Positions 51,572-59,395 of a stretch of 64,000 bases of DNA are shown here, in pieces; within the stretch, counting starts at the first letter, position 1, and each line of letters begins with the position of its first letter. The notes under the pieces were generated by a model. That model was not told the DNA's origin and did no database searches. It saw nothing but the letters and a program-made list of their open reading frames with translations. A program made the position numbers and the translations under genes. Source of the DNA: Desulfarculus baarsii DSM 2075 (GTDB taxonomy: Bacteria; Desulfobacterota; Desulfarculia; Desulfarculales; Desulfarculaceae); assembly GCF_000143965.1 (NCBI RefSeq), contig NC_014365.1, positions 647,501 through 711,500 on the forward strand, written 5' to 3'.

Positions 51572-52126
51572 TCAGGCCTCCGTCTCCATTTGGGCAATGG
51601 CCGCGCGCCGCAGCCGGAACCACGCCCCCCAGGCGGCCAGGGGCGCCAGGATCAGCGTCTCCCAGACGGCCGCCTTGATGTCGTGCCAAAACACCGCCAT
51701 GCTCAGGCCGCGTTTGACGTCGAGAAAAACCCAGTTGTCGGTGCGGAAATACTCCGCGCTGAAGGGCCAGAACAAGGGCACGCCGTGGGGCGGCAGGGTG
51801 TCCAGGGTCAGGTAGTCGACCAGCACATGGCTGGCCCAGACCATGAACCCGGCCCAGGCCCACCAGATCGCCGCGCCGCCGCGCCGTCGGCCGATCAGGG
51901 CCATGGCCAGGGCGCACAAAAGCGCCGCGCCCAACGAATGGCTGGCCCCGTGGTGCCAGGCGGCCATGTCGCCGCTGAGCAGGCCGGGGATGAAGTCGAG
52001 GTCGGGCAGGACGGCCAGCGCCGCGAACAAAGCCAGATCGGCGCGGGGGCCGATCAGGTCGTGGCGGCCGGTGGCCAGCGAGCCCAGCGCGACGCCGGCC
52101 AGGGCGTGACCCAGGGGCGTGGCCAT
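51572..52126 (-). CDS. YdjM/DUF457-type membrane-bound metal-dependent hydrolase
   Basis: A 184-residue inner-membrane protein with four to five helices. The family signature is the histidine/aspartate set near the N-terminus: TPLGHALAGVALGSL, VLPDLDFIPGLL and HHGASHSLGAALLCALAMAL; then ASHVLVDYLTLDTLPPHGVP. These suggest a metal-binding membrane site; the reaction is not known. It begins within the previous stop (TGATG) and precedes the GT2 gene, so it belongs to the polysaccharide cluster rather than being a passenger. Confidence 0.82.
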   Translation of the reverse strand: MATPLGHALAGVALGSLATGRHDLIGPRADLALFAALAVLPDLDFIPGLLSGDMAAWHHGASHSLGAALLCALAMALIGRRRGGAAIWWAWAGFMVWASHVLVDYLTLDTLPPHGVPLFWPFSAEYFRTDNWVFLDVKRGLSMAVFWHDIKAAVWETLILAPLAAWGAWFRLRRAAIAQMETEA

Positions 52127-53310
52127 CAGCGCCCGCCCATCTGGGCCAGGGCCGCCTGGAAGACCTCTTCGTAGCGCCGGCCGCCGGCCTCCCACGTAAA
52201 CAGCTCGGCCACCCGCTGGCGGGCCGCCTGGCCCTTGGCCTTGCAGGCCGCCGGATCGGCGAGCAGGGCCAGGATGGCCTTGGCCAGGCCGCTGGGCGTC
52301 TTTTCCGTGGCCAGCGAGCCGGTGTCGCCCAAAAAGGCCCGGTTGTTGGCGTTGTCAAAGCAGGCCACGGGCAGGCCGCCGCCCATGTAATTGATGATCT
52401 TGCCGCTGGCCTCGCCGGCCACGTCTTCCTTGGGGTCGACGGCCACGTCGCCGATGGCCAGGTAGTCGGGCAGCTCGAAGTAGTCCACCTGGCCCATGAA
52501 CTTGACGTGTTCGGCCACGCCCAGGCGCTGGACCAGGGCCTGGCTGTGCTCGACGGGGTAGCCCACCACCAGGAAAAAGGCCTCGGGCGCGCCGGCCAAC
52601 ACCTCGGGGATGGCGTTGAAATAATTATCCGTGCCCTTGCTGGCCAACAGCGCCCCGGTGTAGAGCACGATGGGCCGCTGGGGGGCGATGCCCAGTTCGG
52701 CGCGCAGGTCGCGGCCCTTGGCCCCGTCGAAAAAGCCCATGTGCACGCCGTCGATGATGGTGTGCACGCGGCTGTCGGGCAGGCCCATGGTCGAGCGCAG
52801 AAACTCGCCCACGTCGACATTGGAGCCCACGCACTGTTCGCTGCCCCGGGTGATCCATTTCTCCACCGCCCAGAACAGCGGCCGCACCAGGGGCATTTTG
52901 TTCAGCCAGCCGTAGGAGTCCAGCTCGCGGGTCAGGCTGCCCTGGACGTCGAAGACCACCGGCAGCTTGCGGCCGGTGAGCTTGCGGGCCAGCAGGCCGA
53001 TGAAGGCCCCCTCGTGCAGGTGGCCGTGGATGACGTCGGGCCGGAAGGCGCCGATGGCCTTGATGGTTTCGCGCAGCAGCAGCCAGTCCAGATAAAACTT
53101 GCCCATGGCCGGGCCGGCTTCGAGCTTGTCATACCAGCCGACGTTTTTGGTGCGCCGGGTGGGCACGCCCTCGATGTCGCGGCCCAGGTGATAGGTCAAA
53201 AGCAGCACCTCGTGGCCGCGCCGTTGCAGGGCCTGGATCTCGCCCAGGATGCGCATGTGGCAGCCGCGGTCGGCGAAAAACGGCGTGGGGGCTATGCCCA
53301 AGATCTTCAT
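52126..53310 (-). CDS. Family 4 glycosyltransferase
   Basis: A 394-residue GT4 enzyme. The N-terminal half reads KILGIAPTPFFADRGCHMRI, typical of WbuB/PimB-like transferases, with RPDVIHGHLHEGAFIGLLAR. The donor half has IVLYTGALLASKGTDNYF and the looser VDPKEDVAGEASGKIINYMG, in which the second Glu motif becomes GEASGKI, as seen in several GT4 subfamilies. ATG at 53310 is preceded by GGAGACCGTC. It lies 127 bp after the epimerase. Confidence 0.85.
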   Translation of the reverse strand: MKILGIAPTPFFADRGCHMRILGEIQALQRRGHEVLLLTYHLGRDIEGVPTRRTKNVGWYDKLEAGPAMGKFYLDWLLLRETIKAIGAFRPDVIHGHLHEGAFIGLLARKLTGRKLPVVFDVQGSLTRELDSYGWLNKMPLVRPLFWAVEKWITRGSEQCVGSNVDVGEFLRSTMGLPDSRVHTIIDGVHMGFFDGAKGRDLRAELGIAPQRPIVLYTGALLASKGTDNYFNAIPEVLAGAPEAFFLVVGYPVEHSQALVQRLGVAEHVKFMGQVDYFELPDYLAIGDVAVDPKEDVAGEASGKIINYMGGGLPVACFDNANNRAFLGDTGSLATEKTPSGLAKAILALLADPAACKAKGQAARQRVAELFTWEAGGRRYEEVFQAALAQMGGR

Positions 53311-53437
53311 GACGGTCTCCGGCCCGAGGGGTTGGCGCGATCGGCTGGCGGCCGTTGGCGCGGGGAGCCGGCCCGGGCCAGCCAACCATGGGCTTTACAA
53401 CGAAAAATTTCAAATCAGGCGCGGCGGCGGCCCGTTT

Positions 53438-54421
53438 TTACAGGTAGCCCTCGCGCACGTACCATTCGTAGGTTTTGCGCAGGCCCTCGTCGATGCCGAC
53501 CTTGGGCTGGTAGCCCAGCTCGCGCTTGGCTTTGCCGATGTCAAAGGCGCGGTTTTGGCGATACCAGTCCACGCGGCGGGGGAAGATCGGCGGGGCCACG
53601 CCAAAGGGCTTGCAGAGCTTTTCGCAGACGTGGCCCGCCGCCACCACCGGCCAGACCGGAAAATGCGGAATGCGCACGGGCTTGCCCATGGCCTTGGCCA
53701 CGCGGGTCACCAGCTCCTCGATGGGGTAGTATTGCTCGTCGGCGATCAGGTAGGCCTGGCCCAGGCCCTTGTCTTCTTCTTGGGCCAGCAAAAAGGCGTC
53801 GATGAGGTTGTCGATGTAAAGCGGGTGATAGAGGGTCTTGCCCGAGCCGAACATGGGGAAAACGCCCTTTTGCACCCGGCTGTAGATCATCCAGAAGCGC
53901 TCGGGGTCGCCGGGGCCGTAGATGGCCGCCGGCCGCAGGATCGTCGCCTTCATGCCCGCGTCGATGAAGGGCCGCAGGGCCACCTCGCCGTTGTATTTGG
54001 TCTGCTGATAATAGTCGGCGGCGTTGATGGGCGCGTTTTCGTCGGCCGGCGGGCGCTCGACGTTGCCGTGCACGCCGCAGGTGCTGCAATAGATGAACTT
54101 GCGCACGCCTTCGTCCTGGGCGGCCTGGGCCACCAGGCGCGCGCCGCCTTCGTTGACCTGATCGTAATAGTTGCGCGGCACGTCCATCTCGCGGAAGGCG
54201 GCGGCCAGGTGATGGACCACCTCCACCCCGCGCATGCAGCGGCGCACCAGGGGCTCGTCGGTCACCGAGCCGATGACCACCTCGGCGCCCATGTCGCGCA
54301 GGGCCTGGGGCTTGAGGCCTTCTTTGTTGTCCAGGGCCACCACCTGATGGCCCAGCCCCAGCAGGCGCTCCACCAGGGCCGCCCCGGTGAAGCCGGTGCC
54401 GCCGGTTACCAGAATCTTCAT
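53438..54421 (-). CDS. NAD-dependent sugar-nucleotide epimerase/dehydratase
   Basis: A 327-residue extended SDR. The NAD-binding motif is ILVTGGTGFTGAALVERL (GxxGxxG); the catalytic Tyr and Lys are in DYYQQTKYNGE (YxxxK), with Thr/Ser in FIYCSTCGVHG. The C-terminal half has the substrate-binding region RPAAIYGPGDPERFWMIYSR. It probably makes a sugar donor for the glycosyltransferases that follow, though related enzymes (3-beta-HSD-like) act on other substrates. ATG at 54421 with GGGGAG upstream. A promoter candidate lies at 54572-54600. Confidence 0.86.
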   Translation of the reverse strand: MKILVTGGTGFTGAALVERLLGLGHQVVALDNKEGLKPQALRDMGAEVVIGSVTDEPLVRRCMRGVEVVHHLAAAFREMDVPRNYYDQVNEGGARLVAQAAQDEGVRKFIYCSTCGVHGNVERPPADENAPINAADYYQQTKYNGEVALRPFIDAGMKATILRPAAIYGPGDPERFWMIYSRVQKGVFPMFGSGKTLYHPLYIDNLIDAFLLAQEEDKGLGQAYLIADEQYYPIEELVTRVAKAMGKPVRIPHFPVWPVVAAGHVCEKLCKPFGVAPPIFPRRVDWYRQNRAFDIGKAKRELGYQPKVGIDEGLRKTYEWYVREGYL

Positions 54422-54571
54422 GCCGAGCACTCCCCCGGCCACGGGCCGCCGCCGGCCCGCGCCGCCATATGGTCGAGGCCGCCGGGCGCGGCCTTGGCGC
54501 GATCGTTTCGCCGGACGAGCCGGGCCCACGGCCGCCGGCCACGCCGGCGAAACAGCCCGTCCAAAGGCTAC

Positions 54572-54600
54572 ATCCTACTGGTTTGCAACGATTTTGGCAA
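54572..54600 (-). promoter_or_regulatory. Candidate promoter of the epimerase-glycosyltransferase operon
   Basis: Leftward: TTGCCA (54600-54595), a 17-bp spacer and TAGGAT (54577-54572). The leader to the epimerase ATG would be about 145 bases. Confidence 0.5.
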
Positions 54601-54656
54601 GGGGCGTTGGGCCGTCCGCGCGCCCCACGGTCGGGCCGCGCGGGCGGGTGGCGGAA

Positions 54657-55703
54657 TCAAAGCTCGCTTTGCACCACGTGGAAGCACAGCGTCGAGGCGG
54701 TGGTGCGGCTGCGGCCCATGTAGAGCATGGCCCCCAGCCACAGCCCTTGCAGGGCCAGCAGCATCCCCGGCCGCCACAGCGCCGCCAGGCCCACGGCCAG
54801 CGACGGCGGCGCGGCCGCGCCGGGGCCGAAGATCAAGGGCATGGCCAGGCCGTAGGGGATGGTGGCCAGGGCCATCCATTGATAGGCGCTGATTCTGCCC
54901 TCGCCGCGATAGTCGCTACGCAGCGTCTCCGAGAAAAAACGCCACAGCCCAGAGACCGTCACCGCCAGCCACACCACGTATTGATGCAGGCCCAGCAAAA
55001 ACATGTACAGGCAGATCAGCCCGCAGCCGGTCAACACGATGGAGGTCACCGCCTGGATCGGAAAGACCGGCCGGTCTTCCCAGCCGCTTTCGTAGGCGAT
55101 CTTTTTGGTGTGGCCGTGAAACACGAAACCCCGGCCGGCCATGATCCTTTGGGCCCAGGCCGGGCATTGGTCCAGGGGCTTGCCGTAGCAGCAGCCGAAA
55201 CTGATGCATGCCAGCCGGCCCAGGCCCTCGCCCACGGCGTAGGCCGTCAGCAGCGCGGCCAGGGCCGTGGTCACGTTGAGGCCCGCGCCGCCGGGCAGGC
55301 AGTAGGCCGCCAGCAGGCACAGCCACGGCGCGATGATCAGCCCCACGAACGAGGCCCCGCCCACCGTGAAGGTGGCCGGCTTGTGCTCGACCCAGCGGGC
55401 CACCAGCCGCGAGGCCGGCGCGCACGCCGACAACAGCGGCAAAACAAACGCCGCCACGCCCAGGTCGCTGACCCCGGCCGCCCGCAGCATCAACACCAGA
55501 AGCGCCGCCGCCGTGGCGTAGGCCGTGGCCGAAAAAAAGCCGTAATAGGTGATGTTGAGCCCGCGCCAGGCCCCGCCCGGCTCCTTGGCCAGGGGCACCG
55601 AGGCCAGAAACTGCCAGCGCTCGCCGGGCAGATGCCGGCAAGCCCAAAACAACAGCCCGCCACAGAGCGCGGCCAGGCCCAACACGAACAGAAGCTCGTT
55701 CAT
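54657..55703 (-). CDS. Lgt-like (prolipoprotein diacylglyceryl transferase family) membrane protein with altered active site
   Basis: A 348-residue polytopic inner-membrane protein of the Lgt superfamily with about eight helices. Recognisable landmarks compared with E. coli Lgt: YYG (Tyr26 region) in ITYYGFF; GGASFVGLI for GGMSFHGGLI, so His103 is Val120; GRLACISFGCCYGKP for GRLGNFINGELWG, keeping Arg143 (Arg163) and Gly154 but changing Asn146 to Cys166 and Glu151 to Cys171; FPIQ for HPSQ; and Arg255 for Arg239. So it is unlikely to be the housekeeping Lgt and may act on another lipid or acceptor. The start overlaps the Psd-like stop as ATGA. Confidence 0.75.
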   Translation of the reverse strand: MNELLFVLGLAALCGGLLFWACRHLPGERWQFLASVPLAKEPGGAWRGLNITYYGFFSATAYATAAALLVLMLRAAGVSDLGVAAFVLPLLSACAPASRLVARWVEHKPATFTVGGASFVGLIIAPWLCLLAAYCLPGGAGLNVTTALAALLTAYAVGEGLGRLACISFGCCYGKPLDQCPAWAQRIMAGRGFVFHGHTKKIAYESGWEDRPVFPIQAVTSIVLTGCGLICLYMFLLGLHQYVVWLAVTVSGLWRFFSETLRSDYRGEGRISAYQWMALATIPYGLAMPLIFGPGAAAPPSLAVGLAALWRPGMLLALQGLWLGAMLYMGRSRTTASTLCFHVVQSEL

Positions 55704-56743
55704 CGATTTTCTCCGAATTTGCCGGCCCCATTGGGGGCGATGGCCGTGGCGATGGCCGAACGCACGGCCACGTCCACCTCGGCCAGCGGCGCGCCAAAAC
55801 CCAGGCTGAAACGGCTGGACACGTCGAGGCGGCGTTGGGCCGCCAGCAGGTCGGCGGCGAAACGGGCCCGCCCGGCCTGGAACAGCAGCACCACCGTGGA
55901 GCTGCCCGGCCGGAACAAGCTTTTGGGCGCGCCCTTTTCCACGAACAGCCCCGGCGTGAGCGGCTGGGGATCGTCATAGCGCCGGGCGCTGTAGCAATCG
56001 ACGATATCGCCGACCATCAGGGCCACCACCTCGACCATGGCCACCAGCCCGCAACCCGTGCCGCCGGGCTGATCGGTGTCGATGACGCTGATCAGGCGGC
56101 GGTTTTTGGAAAAGGGCGTGACCATGCGCACCACCGCCCGGGGGTTGCACGAATGATGGTCGCCCTCCAGGCCATAGCAGTCGATGACCCGGCCGGCCAC
56201 GGGGGTGTGGTTGTAGTGATATTTGTCGGGCGTCAGGCGCAGCACCGCCCAGTCGCCATCGGCGAAGGCCCGTAGCCAGCGGGTCTTGCCCTCGCCCAGC
56301 AGCTCGCGAAAGTCGAAAAATTTATCCTTGAGAAAAAGCATGCTCTCGCGCTGGAGCGAGCCCAGCAGGATGCGCGCGTCCGAGGGCGAGACGATGGCCG
56401 CCGGGTCTTCGGGCATGGGCCGGCAGCGCCAATAGCGGATGCGCCGCTCGAAGACCTTGCGGGCGGTGTCGAGGCCCTTGGGGTCGTCGAGGCACTCGGC
56501 CGGGTCGACGCCCAGGGCCCGCAGCATGGCCGGGCCCGATTTCAGGCGCGAGCCCAGCACGGTGTCGTAGTTCAGGTAGCCCAGCGCCTCCGAGGCCCGG
56601 GCGCTGGTCAAGGCCTTGAAGGCGCGTTGGGATTTTTCGCGCAGGCCGTTGTAGACGCAGCCGATCAGGCGGTCGGCGAAAAGTCTTTCCTCGCAAACGC
56701 GGCCGCTGTGGCGTTCAATGTATTGATGCGGCGTCCGGGACAT
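55700..56743 (-). CDS. Phosphatidylserine decarboxylase-like pyruvoyl enzyme
   Basis: A 347-residue protein of the PSD family, which self-cleaves at a serine to form a pyruvoyl group and decarboxylates phosphatidylserine. The catalytic elements match: Asp122 in IVSPSDARI, His176/His179 in KYHYNHTPVAGRVIDCYG, and the cleavage site in LFRPGSSTVVLLF (GSST, comparable to the GGST of the PSD2-type group rather than LGST of E. coli), with Ser282 the likely precursor. Length and sequence resemble the PSD2-like class. ATG at 56743 with CGGAGGACGCCC upstream; it overlaps the preceding 811-residue gene by 29 bp. It may make phosphatidylethanolamine or decarboxylate a related head group. Confidence 0.84.
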   Translation of the reverse strand: MSRTPHQYIERHSGRVCEERLFADRLIGCVYNGLREKSQRAFKALTSARASEALGYLNYDTVLGSRLKSGPAMLRALGVDPAECLDDPKGLDTARKVFERRIRYWRCRPMPEDPAAIVSPSDARILLGSLQRESMLFLKDKFFDFRELLGEGKTRWLRAFADGDWAVLRLTPDKYHYNHTPVAGRVIDCYGLEGDHHSCNPRAVVRMVTPFSKNRRLISVIDTDQPGGTGCGLVAMVEVVALMVGDIVDCYSARRYDDPQPLTPGLFVEKGAPKSLFRPGSSTVVLLFQAGRARFAADLLAAQRRLDVSSRFSLGFGAPLAEVDVAVRSAIATAIAPNGAGKFGENR

Positions 56744-59150
56744 GGGCGTCCTCCGGGTTGGCGTGTCGGGCTTGGCGCGTCCGCTCCAGGCCCAGGCACA
56801 AGACAAGCAGGTTGATCAGGCGCAGGGCCTCGGCCGGGGGCAGTTCGTCGGCCAGCAGCCTGGGCCGCAGGGCGGCCACGATGGCCCTGGGGTCGCGGCC
56901 GGCGCAGGCGTGGCCCAGGGCCCCGGCCCAGCGCGGGTCTTGGCTGGCGACGCTCAGGCGTTCGGGGGCCAGGACGCCCTCCAGGTGATCCATGGCCTCT
57001 CGCAGATGGCGCAGGCGCAGGCCGCCGCGATAGTATTCCTCGGCGGCGGCGTTGAACTGGCGCGGCTCCACGGCCAGGGGGTCGCTGGCCCCGATCTGGG
57101 CCAACGCGCCCCGGACAAGGCGGCCGGCGGCGGTGTGGCGCGGGTCTTCCAGGCGGCGGGCCAGGTCGTCGAGGACGTCCTCCAGGCCCATGGATTCGAT
57201 CAAGGCCGCGCCCTCGCGGCGGATCAGGCGCAGCAAGGCCTGGCGGTATTGGGCGTGGCGCACGCGCAGATAGCCCGGATAGCGCCGGCTGGGCCGCACG
57301 TCGCGCACGTCTTCCTGGATCATCTTCAGCAGCAGGTTGCCGCTGTCGGCGCGCACGAAGAATGTGGGCAGGCCGATGGCCGCGCCGAAAAATACCTGCC
57401 GGCGCTCGCTTTCGGTCTGGGGGTCGTCGGGGATGTGGGCGTGATCGAGCAGGCCGCCGGCGATGAACTTGAAGGCCAGGGCCGTCAGCAGGCATTGCAG
57501 GCCGACGGCCGGGGCCAAGTCGCCATCCAGGCTGGGGAAAAGGCTGTAGTGCCGTCCCTCGAATCCCGAAAAGCCCATCACCGCGAACTGGCGCTGACGA
57601 TGCAGCAGATAGGGCGGCATGCGCTGGTCGAAAACGCCCATCTGGGCCAGGTCCGCCTTGAGGCGCTCCAGGTTGCCCAGACTGCCGTCCAGGGCCGGGC
57701 TGCTGTGGGTGCTCATCACCGCGGCCAGATAATCCAGCAGGCGAAAATCCGGGGCCAGATCGCCGCGCAGGCCAAAGACGGCGGCCAGGGCCCGGTCCAG
57801 CCACGGCGGGCCAAAGGGCGTCAGGCGCAGGCCAAAGGGCCGCGCCTTGAGCGAGGCCTTTTTGCGCCAGCGCCGCCAGATCATGCGCAGGTGGGTGTAG
57901 TCCAACTCGTAGGGCAGAAAGCCCAGCACCCGCTCGGGGTGAAAATCGGCGAAACCCAGCCGGTAGGGCGCGGCGCTGTGCACGCCCACGAACAGCGGCA
58001 GAAAATGCTCGATAAACTTGGTGGCCAGATCGCCCAGATATTTTTCCTGGGCCGCGCCGAAGGCGCCGCCGCCGGCCAGGGCCGCGCTCAGGCGCTTGCT
58101 GCCCAGGGTGACGTGGACGCCGTTGTTGGCCAGGCTGATGTTGGAGGCGTTGGGCAGGACGACCAGATTGTTGGTGATCACGCCGGCCTCGCGCAGGCGG
58201 GCCACGGCGTTGAGCTGAGCCCGGCTGAGCACCTCGTGGCACAGGTGCATGTAGCGATGCTTGTCCTCGCCGCGATCCCAGCCCGACAGGCAGGGGTTCA
58301 TGAACAGCTCGCGGTAGAAGGCGTCGGTGATGCACTCGTTGAGCCGCTTTTGGCGCACGGGCGGGTGGGGCGCGAAATAGACCGTCACCCGCTGGCCGCG
58401 CTGGCCCAGGCCCATGGGCCCCTGGGCGTGGATGGTCAGCAGGTGGGTGAGCAAAAAGCGCAACGCCGTCTCGCGGGCCACGGCCCGGCCCATGCCCTCC
58501 CCGGGCGTGAGCGTCGAGACGTAGAACGAATATGTCTCGGGCGAGGTGTTGTCGCTGAGAAAGTGCTCGCACAGGCCCAGGCCGGCCTGGCGCAGAACCT
58601 CGGGCAACTCGGCTTGGCGGCCCACGGCGTCGGCCAGGGCCAGCTTGAGCAGATAGCTGACCGGCACGCGCAGCATTTCCTCTTCGCCATCCCTGGCGAA
58701 AAAGCGGTGGGCGTCGCCGCGCCGGCCGGCGGCGGGGTCGGCCTTGTCGGCGGCCAGGTCGGCCTCCAGCACTTGGCGGGCCAGGGGGCTCAGGGCGGCC
58801 AGGGGCAGGCGCACCCACGAGTTTTCCCAGACGCCGTCAGGGTTGTCGGAGAGCCATTTTTCCAGGTCGGTGACGACTTTCTTGGGCAGTTCACCCCGGT
58901 CGCGGCGCTTGACGATGTTGCGGAAATAGTTGGACTGCTCGATCGTGCGGGGCAGATCCACGTCCTGGCGCGCGCCGCTGACCACCGCTTGCAGTTCGTT
59001 TTCACAGCCGCAGGTGGCGTCGCCGGCGGCGAAGGGCGTGGTGGCGGCCAGTCGTTCGGGGGTGGATGCGTCGACGCCAATGGCGGCCAAGGCTTTGGCC
59101 GGCGGGTCTTTGCGGCCGTTGGCCCAGCCGCGCAGGGAAATCGTCTTCAT
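56715..59150 (-). CDS. Large protein of unknown family, 811 residues
   Basis: I do not recognise this protein. The codon use and unbroken length are like the neighbours, and its 3' end overlaps the psd-like gene by 29 bp, so it is real and co-expressed. No signal peptide or membrane helices are apparent; it looks soluble. Distinct stretches: a Cys pair TCGCE (about 46-50), LGLCEHFLSDNTSPETYSFY (191-210), YFAPHPPVRQKRLNECITDA, the Asn-rich VLPNASNISLANNGVHVTLG (331-350), YRLGFADFHPERVLGFLPY (about 396-415) and FVRADSGNLLLKMIQEDVRD. The C-terminal third is helical and Leu/Arg-rich. A role in the same process as the Psd-like and Lgt-like proteins is inferred only from the operon. Confidence 0.8.
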   Translation of the reverse strand: MKTISLRGWANGRKDPPAKALAAIGVDASTPERLAATTPFAAGDATCGCENELQAVVSGARQDVDLPRTIEQSNYFRNIVKRRDRGELPKKVVTDLEKWLSDNPDGVWENSWVRLPLAALSPLARQVLEADLAADKADPAAGRRGDAHRFFARDGEEEMLRVPVSYLLKLALADAVGRQAELPEVLRQAGLGLCEHFLSDNTSPETYSFYVSTLTPGEGMGRAVARETALRFLLTHLLTIHAQGPMGLGQRGQRVTVYFAPHPPVRQKRLNECITDAFYRELFMNPCLSGWDRGEDKHRYMHLCHEVLSRAQLNAVARLREAGVITNNLVVLPNASNISLANNGVHVTLGSKRLSAALAGGGAFGAAQEKYLGDLATKFIEHFLPLFVGVHSAAPYRLGFADFHPERVLGFLPYELDYTHLRMIWRRWRKKASLKARPFGLRLTPFGPPWLDRALAAVFGLRGDLAPDFRLLDYLAAVMSTHSSPALDGSLGNLERLKADLAQMGVFDQRMPPYLLHRQRQFAVMGFSGFEGRHYSLFPSLDGDLAPAVGLQCLLTALAFKFIAGGLLDHAHIPDDPQTESERRQVFFGAAIGLPTFFVRADSGNLLLKMIQEDVRDVRPSRRYPGYLRVRHAQYRQALLRLIRREGAALIESMGLEDVLDDLARRLEDPRHTAAGRLVRGALAQIGASDPLAVEPRQFNAAAEEYYRGGLRLRHLREAMDHLEGVLAPERLSVASQDPRWAGALGHACAGRDPRAIVAALRPRLLADELPPAEALRLINLLVLCLGLERTRQARHANPEDAHVPDAASIH

Positions 59151-59329
59151 GAACGCCTCGTGGTTTGCGGGCGGCCCGTCAAGGTCGCCGATTGAACCAC
59201 TTTAGCAAGGCCGGCGCGGCCATGAGCGACGGCCAGGTTAACAACCGGTGGACAATTCGTGACAAACTCCACCGCTGGCGCTATCGCCTCCGCCGATGGC
59301 CAAGGGCCGCATGCATCTTTCTTAACTAT

Positions 59330-59358
59330 TTTTCATCACCGCCGCCGCCGTCTAGAAT
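59330..59358 (+). promoter_or_regulatory. Candidate promoter of the double-cubane-cluster protein gene
   Basis: TTTTCA (59330-59335), a 17-bp spacer and TAGAAT (59353-59358). Transcription would start near 59365, about 31 bases before the ATG at 59396, which has AGGAG upstream. Confidence 0.5.
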
Positions 59359-59395
59359 GCCATGGGATTATCTATCACTAGTATAGGAGTATCTG

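Noticed and set aside
59225-59260. GGTTAACAA resembling a single BirA half-site upstream of the 811-residue gene
   Set aside because: No inverted partner at a suitable distance and no biotin gene; a single 9-bp match is expected by chance.
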